Assembly (NCBI RefSeq): GCF_019753045.1
Contig: NZ_JAIELN010000014.1
Span: forward strand, 157,524 to 221,523
DNA length: 64,000 nucleotides
Direction: 5' to 3'
From: Hyphomicrobium sp.
GTDB lineage: Bacteria > Pseudomonadota > Alphaproteobacteria > Rhizobiales > Hyphomicrobiaceae
Position numbers and translations under genes: made by a program. Below, piece by piece: positions 59,842-64,000 of this stretch; the stretch's first letter is position 1; the number at the start of each line of letters is the position of its first letter. The notes under the pieces are model-generated. The model worked only from the letters and a program-made list of their open reading frames with translations, did no database searches and had not been told where the DNA came from.

Positions 59842-60044
59842 GGTTTTGCTCCGTTCATGGCGCGTGCTTCCTCACGCGATTTGCCTGCGATTTCAGGCCA
59901 TTTTATCAGAACCTCGTCGGGGCCACAGTCGGCGGCGCACAACCCGCAAAAGCGTTGGCCCTCGGTCGCGAGCTGCCCCGACTCGGTCTCGTCGTAGCCG
60001 CAGACCGGGCATTCGAAATGATAGAGGATTGATGTCCCATTCAT
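59838..60044 (-). CDS. Small zinc-ribbon protein
   Basis: 68 aa from ATG 60044. FECPVCGYDETESGQLATEG then CGLCAADCGPDEV provides two CxxC knuckles. Possible transcription- or nuclease-linked zinc protein; no partner identified. Confidence 0.65.
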   Translation of the reverse strand: MNGTSILYHFECPVCGYDETESGQLATEGQRFCGLCAADCGPDEVLIKWPEIAGKSREEARAMNGAKP

Positions 60045-60081
60045 CGCGGCCTCCGGCACACCATCTTCGCGTACTTGTGAG

Positions 60082-60726
60082 TCATATCAGAAAAATCCTC
60101 TTTCCTGATTTCGAAAGGTTTTCTCGCGACCAGAGGGGCCGAAGATTGGCAAGCCCCCAACAGTCTCGAAAATCGGCGTCTTTGGCGCTAGAGAACGAGA
60201 ACGAAGAAACCGGCCGGACATGATCGACGTGCCATCCAGATCCGTAGTTATCCCACGTCATTCCGCGCTTAAATTGCCTTTCGAGATGCGCAACAAGCAT
60301 CTCGATGGAGTATCCAGCAAGCACTTGCCATGCTCGGTTCGCCTTCTTGCCTCTCAACGAGGAATATATGCCAGCGCGCATCGCATCATTGAGCCGATTC
60401 CTAGGGGTCTTGACTTCCTTTGCTCTACGGGCTCGCTGACGCTCAGTTGCCTTCTGTTTATTGCGATAGTGGTATGCTAACGCCGATCGACGGCGGCGCT
60501 CTGGATGGCGAGAGCGATACTCACGCGAGCGACGAGCATCGTCTGCCTTGTGGCGCCGCCGATATTCACGGTTCCTGACATTGCGCTCGGTGCGATTTTC
60601 GGCGTGGCTGGCGCGGTGCCGGGCGTTCCGACATAACTTACAGCAGTCGACGCGGAGCAGCCCAGGACGCCGCCAATGAAAGTTCTCCGGCGTTAGCTCT
60701 TTGTCGGTCTCGCAGTCGGGACACAT
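60082..60726 (-). CDS. HNH endonuclease (homing-type)
   Basis: 214 aa from the ATG at 60726 overlapping the next gene (TGATG). An N-terminal zinc knuckle (CPDCETDKEL, CCKLC) and long basic helices precede a WHVDHVRPVSSF (DH) and LANLRPLWSRENLSKS core, the HNH-type arrangement of phage-borne site-specific or homing enzymes. Located at the right end of the accessory region; may be mobile within phage genomes. Confidence 0.8.
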   Translation of the reverse strand: MCPDCETDKELTPENFHWRRPGLLRVDCCKLCRNARHRASHAENRTERNVRNREYRRRHKADDARRSREYRSRHPERRRRSALAYHYRNKQKATERQRARRAKEVKTPRNRLNDAMRAGIYSSLRGKKANRAWQVLAGYSIEMLVAHLERQFKRGMTWDNYGSGWHVDHVRPVSSFSFSSAKDADFRDCWGLANLRPLWSRENLSKSGKRIFLI

Positions 60727-61223
60727 CACGGTGCAGGCGCCTCACGCTGGCGACATATAAATTTCGCATAACGGCGATACGCTTCCTGCCAATTCTCCAT
60801 ATCAGTTCTGGCCTGCTCAAGCGTCACCACGCCCGCGCAAACGCACCGCATTGCCTGAATTTCCAGCCTATCTTTGCGATGTGCCTCGGCCCACAACTGC
60901 AACTGAAAATTGCTCGTATGTTGAAGATCCCCGGGCTCGCCGCCAATCGAGAGGCTAATGGCATGGTCAAGCTGGTATTTATCGGCGTCTGCCCACGTCA
61001 GTCCTTGCGCTTCGAGGAGCCACTTCTTGATGAGTTGCGTGATGTAGACCGGCGGCCTGACGCTTGCCGTGTAGCCCGGCACGCAGATCGTGGTGGCGAT
61101 CGTTTCCTGCGTCACGGCCGGATTGTAGGTTCGCCATGTGTCGGGGTCCGGTCGCATATCGGCAGCGCCGATGCCGCCGACTGCCAGAATGAGGAACAGC
61201 GGGAGCCAGTAGGTACGCTTCAA
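60726..61223 (-). CDS. Exported HNH-type nuclease-like protein
   Basis: 165 aa from a TTG at 61223, which overlaps the previous stop (TTGA). A signal peptide (YWLPLFLILAVGGIGAAD) precedes TTICVPGYTASVRPPVYI and QLDHAISLSIGGEPGDLQHT (DH), NFQLQLWAEAHRKDRLE. The DHxxPLSLGG-like core is found in secreted HNH nucleases. If exported, it could act in the periplasm on DNA or in another host compartment. Confidence 0.6.
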   Translation of the reverse strand: MKRTYWLPLFLILAVGGIGAADMRPDPDTWRTYNPAVTQETIATTICVPGYTASVRPPVYITQLIKKWLLEAQGLTWADADKYQLDHAISLSIGGEPGDLQHTSNFQLQLWAEAHRKDRLEIQAMRCVCAGVVTLEQARTDMENWQEAYRRYAKFICRQREAPAP

Positions 61224-61591
61224 TTCCCGAATACCCTCGCAACGTAAGCCGGCGTCATGTAATCGCGGTAGCCGACGATTTCGAGCCAGTCGGGTTCGCA
61301 CATGCCACGGTCGATCTCCGGGACTTGCGCCAGCATGTCTTCCAGCCGGCAGACGCCGATATCAGCCTCGATATAACCGGCGACGACGGCAAAGCGCCCC
61401 GGCTCCGGAATGCGCAGCGGACGGTTAGCCCTGACCACGCACAGCGGCGGGAACGCGACCACAGCCGCGCCCTCGTAAAGGCCCTGGCGAAAGTCTTCGA
61501 TGGCGCCATCGTCAAACTTCAGCGGCCGAGCGCACCAGCTCTCGATCAGCTCGCGCTCGGCGGGATTGAGGTCGGCTGTTTCGACGATCAT
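61220..61591 (-). CDS. Hypothetical protein
   Basis: 123 aa from ATG 61591. WCARPLKFDDGAIEDFRQGL and PLRIPEPGRFAVVAGYIEAD. Overlaps neighbours by four bases. No motif recognised. Confidence 0.6.
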   Translation of the reverse strand: MIVETADLNPAERELIESWCARPLKFDDGAIEDFRQGLYEGAAVVAFPPLCVVRANRPLRIPEPGRFAVVAGYIEADIGVCRLEDMLAQVPEIDRGMCEPDWLEIVGYRDYMTPAYVARVFGN

Positions 61592-62286
61592 TCGGCTTGG
61601 GTCTCCATCGCCTCGAGCGTCGCGAACTCGCCGAGCTGACCGGCAAGGCGCGTTACCCAGCTCTCGACGTAGGTTATATTGCGATAGACATCCTTGGGCG
61701 GCTTCCAACCAGGGAGCGCTTCGAGCTTCTTATGCAGCTCCGCCAACTGCTGCATCACCGGATCGTCGAGGGTTTCGCGCGCCATCATGGCACGTAGGCC
61801 CGCGAGCTCGGGAACGTAATCGCCGGCGTGCCCACAATCAAAGCCGAACCACCAATGGTCTGCAAACGGCGCGCGAGCCTCCTGGAGTTTGCCGGTCCAG
61901 GTGATGCCGCCATGGGCGCGGAAGAGATGGCCGACGGTCAGCGACGACACTCCGCCACCGCTCATAGCCGACAGAAAAATATCAAAGACGCCAAAGCCGT
62001 CGCTGGCGTCGAGCTTGACGGGACCCTCCAACAGGGCTTCGCCGACCGAAGTCGCCCAATTCGGCAAGGGCGTATCGTACTGACGGCCAAAGAGAGAATT
62101 GCCTTCCTCAACGCCGACGTAACCGCACAGCGCGCCCATGTGATTGCGCAGGATCAGGCAGGGGAGACCTGAGGTCTCATCAGTCCACTGCTTGAGATCG
62201 GGCTCGTCGTCCCACGCGCCGAACGGCCAGCGGGCGCGGGCTTCGTCGCAGCGCTTCAGGCGTTCGACAATCAGTGGCGACGGCAT
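61588..62286 (-). CDS. Conserved phage protein (WWFGFDCGHAGD motif)
   Basis: 232 aa from ATG 62286. GYVGVEEGNSLFGRQY, HGGITWTGKLQEAR and DHWWFGFDCGHAGDYVPEL match a family widespread in phages. A conserved C/H pair could be catalytic. No activity has been shown. A TATAAT on the minus strand at 62308-62313 may be its -10. Confidence 0.75.
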   Translation of the reverse strand: MPSPLIVERLKRCDEARARWPFGAWDDEPDLKQWTDETSGLPCLILRNHMGALCGYVGVEEGNSLFGRQYDTPLPNWATSVGEALLEGPVKLDASDGFGVFDIFLSAMSGGGVSSLTVGHLFRAHGGITWTGKLQEARAPFADHWWFGFDCGHAGDYVPELAGLRAMMARETLDDPVMQQLAELHKKLEALPGWKPPKDVYRNITYVESWVTRLAGQLGEFATLEAMETQAE

Positions 62287-62317
62287 GGGTGATTGCTCCA
62301 ATGAAGGCTCAATTATA

Positions 62318-62695
62318 TCATGCCGGCGCGAGGAGCCCATCCAGGTCGGCGATGATGTCGGCGAGCTTCCGGTCAACGCCTTCCGGATCAATAGTGACCG
62401 AACTTCGGCAGGCCGTCAGCGCATCCCTGAGCAATATCAGGCGGAGAATGTCGGCGCGCTGAACCGTCGTCAGGTTGATCGCGCTGCTGGCATGGACATT
62501 GCAGCTCATCAAGAGATCGCCAAGACCGTCGATGGTTTTTTTGTGAATAACGGCAAGCATATCGTCTTCCGATTCCGGCATACCGGAAGCCAAGGCCTTG
62601 AGCGTCACGCCAAAATAGAGTGCCTGGTCGCCGCGAATAAAGACGCCCGGCCAGTCGCGCTCGAACTGCAAGGGGCCGGTCTCAACTCTGTCCAT
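62318..62695 (-). CDS. Hypothetical protein
   Basis: 125 aa from ATG 62695 (SD TTGGAGCG; an ATG at 62716 gives seven more residues). DWPGVFIRGDQALYFGVTLK and a helical tail with RLILLRDALTACRSS. Overlaps the upstream gene by 14 bp. Confidence 0.6.
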   Translation of the reverse strand: MDRVETGPLQFERDWPGVFIRGDQALYFGVTLKALASGMPESEDDMLAVIHKKTIDGLGDLLMSCNVHASSAINLTTVQRADILRLILLRDALTACRSSVTIDPEGVDRKLADIIADLDGLLAPA

Positions 62696-62924
62696 CGTGC
62701 GCTCCAAAATTATCATTGCGTGCCCGTCGCAGCGCTCGGAGCATTTCCGCATCATCGCCGAGCGAAATCAGGAGCTGCCTGGCGAAATAGTGCGTATTCT
62801 CCGTCATTTCCGGCGCGTACAGCAGCAAGGCCCGGCGCAACAGCCAATGCCCGACGTACCAGCGCAGCGCCTGCTTGACATCGCCCCAGGCCAGGCGCAG
62901 CGCCTCGCGTGTCTCCGCCATCAT
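62682..62924 (-). CDS. Hypothetical protein
   Basis: 80 aa from ATG 62924. Helices WYVGHWLLRRALLLYAPEMT, then LRALRRARNDNFGAHDG. Overlaps both neighbours. Unknown. Confidence 0.55.
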   Translation of the reverse strand: MMAETREALRLAWGDVKQALRWYVGHWLLRRALLLYAPEMTENTHYFARQLLISLGDDAEMLRALRRARNDNFGAHDGQS

Positions 62925-63208
62925 GAGCCGGCCCCTTCCATTTTGCGCATCTCCCGCAGATGATCCTGCAGCATCTGCTCGACCATGTGCATGCCCCCGA
63001 GATCGCGGTAGATGAAGGCGGCCTCGGTGAGGCAGGCGTGCGCCCACGCTGCAGCCGCTCGCGGCCGCTCGCGCGGCAGCTTGCTGTTCTTGGCGAGGAA
63101 CTTAGTCCGCCCGCGCGCTATCATCTCCATCGCCTTGCGGACAATACTGATGCTGTCCTCAGTCTTCTTCTGCGCTATGGAGCTCTCGGTCGTCGCTTCG
63201 TCGCTCAT
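62921..63208 (-). CDS. Hypothetical helical protein
   Basis: 95 aa, almost entirely helical (DSISIVRKAMEMIARGRTKF). Overlaps the gene at 63159 by 50 bp. No motif recognised. Confidence 0.55.
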   Translation of the reverse strand: MSDEATTESSIAQKKTEDSISIVRKAMEMIARGRTKFLAKNSKLPRERPRAAAAWAHACLTEAAFIYRDLGGMHMVEQMLQDHLREMRKMEGAGS

Positions 63209-63590
63209 GCGTGCGTCTCCGTGCTTTCTGCGTGCAGTTGGGCAGGATGCGTTTGATGTGCTCAGCCAGCGTCTTCGGGCTGTCGAGCCACATCAGCTCC
63301 AGGAAGTGGTTTTGGCCGCCTATGTAATCCTTGCGGCTCTTGCAGGCGCGGAACATCAGCCCTTCGCGGCCGCCACCGGGCAACTGCTGCGCCATGACGT
63401 AGAGTTGGTCGGCGTGCAGGATGATCTCGCCGGAGACGGCGGGGCCGCCGAGCACCGAGCGGATGTCGTAGTCGTCATCGTCGAGACCGAGCTCTTCGGC
63501 GAGGCGTTCGAGCTGTCTGCGGCAATGAAGATGGAACGCCTTCTTGCGCTCGGCGTCGTTGATCACGGGCTTGCGGTAATTATACGCCAT
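63159..63590 (-). CDS. Hypothetical protein
   Basis: 143 aa. NYRKPVINDAERKKAFHLHC, then LFHADQ-like GEIILHADQLYVMAQQLPGG and GREGLMFRACKSRKDYIGGQ. Its tail overlaps the next gene. Unknown function. Confidence 0.6.
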   Translation of the reverse strand: MAYNYRKPVINDAERKKAFHLHCRRQLERLAEELGLDDDDYDIRSVLGGPAVSGEIILHADQLYVMAQQLPGGGREGLMFRACKSRKDYIGGQNHFLELMWLDSPKTLAEHIKRILPNCTQKARRRTHERRSDDRELHSAEED

Positions 63591-63591
63591 G

Positions 63592-63879
63592 TCATGCCAC
63601 CTTCTTTTTCTTCGCCGCGCCGATCAGAGCGACCGCCTTCCAGGCCCACTCGAGATCCTCGATCGCGCGCTCGATGCGCCGCTTGGCCTCCTCGACGTTG
63701 TCGCAATCGGCGCTTGAGGCGAGTTCCCGCATCAGGAACTGGAACAGCGGGTCGCACGCTTCGAGGTCGGCGCGCCAATCCTTCGACTTCATCAGCTCGC
63801 GGTATTCGCCATTCATGAAGGTACGGGCGACGGCGCGCTGGTAGATGTTGAGAGACAGCGTGTCGGGATGATCGCTCAT
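63592..63879 (-). CDS. Hypothetical protein
   Basis: 95 aa from ATG 63879. NIYQRAVARTFMNGEYRELM and a helical, acidic middle ending in GAAKKKKVA. Overlaps the upstream stop by four bases. Confidence 0.6.
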   Translation of the reverse strand: MSDHPDTLSLNIYQRAVARTFMNGEYRELMKSKDWRADLEACDPLFQFLMRELASSADCDNVEEAKRRIERAIEDLEWAWKAVALIGAAKKKKVA

Positions 63880-63989
63880 GCCTCGGTGGCCTCGATCGCG
63901 GCGATGGCCTGGTCGATATTGTCGTCGTTGGTCTCGAGGTGGCGCTCCAACAGCCAGTCGAGGACGTCGAGCCAGAAGCAAGCATCCAT
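63876..63989 (-). CDS. Very small hypothetical protein
   Basis: 37 aa (MDACFWLDVLDWLLERHLET at the start). The start and stop overlap properly with the next gene; the ATG at 63989 lies 11 bp from the window edge, so the next gene to the right is outside. Confidence 0.5.
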   Translation of the reverse strand: MDACFWLDVLDWLLERHLETNDDNIDQAIAAIEATEA

Positions 63990-64000
63990 CCGTTGTGTCG

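Noticed and set aside
1..64000. CRISPR array, rRNA, tRNA, insertion sequence or complete integrase
   Set aside because: No regular repeat-spacer array, no rRNA or tRNA-like cloverleaf, no transposase motif and no recombinase catalytic set was found on either strand.

Overview
The window is one contiguous piece of a large bacteriophage or prophage genome (about 60% GC) whose host is most likely an alphaproteobacterium of the Hyphomicrobiales/Rhizobiales type. Evidence for phage: RecT with a PD-(D/E)XK exonuclease, SSB, a divergent repressor/Cro-like pair, a DnaB helicase with phage initiator and primase modules, and more than a hundred small tightly overlapping genes, most of them unrecognised. 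Evidence for the host group: a GcrA-family regulator (a family of alphaproteobacteria and their phages) and an Omp25/Omp31-type outer-membrane barrel. No terminase, capsid, tail, lysis or complete integrase gene was recognised, so this is the early/replication/host-takeover part of the genome.

Layout. (1) 1-14200, minus strand: small early genes, an outer-membrane beta-barrel, SSB, a DarG-like macrodomain, an ExoX-like exonuclease, an HNH protein, RecT and its exonuclease, ending at a CI-like repressor. (2) 14236-14332: divergent control region. (3) 14332-26975, plus strand: YdaS/Cro-like protein, GcrA, a membrane/winged-helix fusion, a 0.7-kb gene-free stretch rich in hairpins (probable structured RNA), DnaB, a replication initiator with inverted-repeat iterons and an AT-rich segment inside its own gene (lambda-like origin), a probable helicase loader, a DnaA domain IV-like protein, a prim-pol, a VRR-NUC nuclease and a recombinase-derived HTH protein. 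A bidirectional terminator follows at about 27.0 kb. (4) 27356-64000, almost entirely minus strand: accessory genes, including two AAA+ ATPases (one proteasome-ATPase/ARC-like), an HD alarmone hydrolase, a plus-strand panD, ParB-like and DUF932 proteins, an ASCH protein, an ATP-dependent DNA ligase, a PcfJ/DUF6878 fusion, two HNH-type nucleases and long strings of tiny ORFs.

Regulation is the most striking feature. A 23-bp dyad (AAAGTCTAG, five bases, CTAGACTTT) recurs 19 times from 1.8 kb to 58.5 kb, nearly always between genes and just upstream of a start, including next to the repressor gene; one copy (52014-52036) is a perfect palindrome. This looks like a genome-wide operator regulon. 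In the right arm a second element, a minus-strand promoter with CTATGC exactly 17 bp upstream of a TA-rich hexamer, precedes four genes; two looser relatives precede two more. Several copies carry an operator over the predicted start point and a terminator immediately upstream, making self-contained expression cassettes (for example for the ParB-like gene).

Functional calls rest on motifs read by eye, without database searches. Starts were chosen by Shine-Dalgarno match and by ATGA/TGATG-type overlaps with neighbours.
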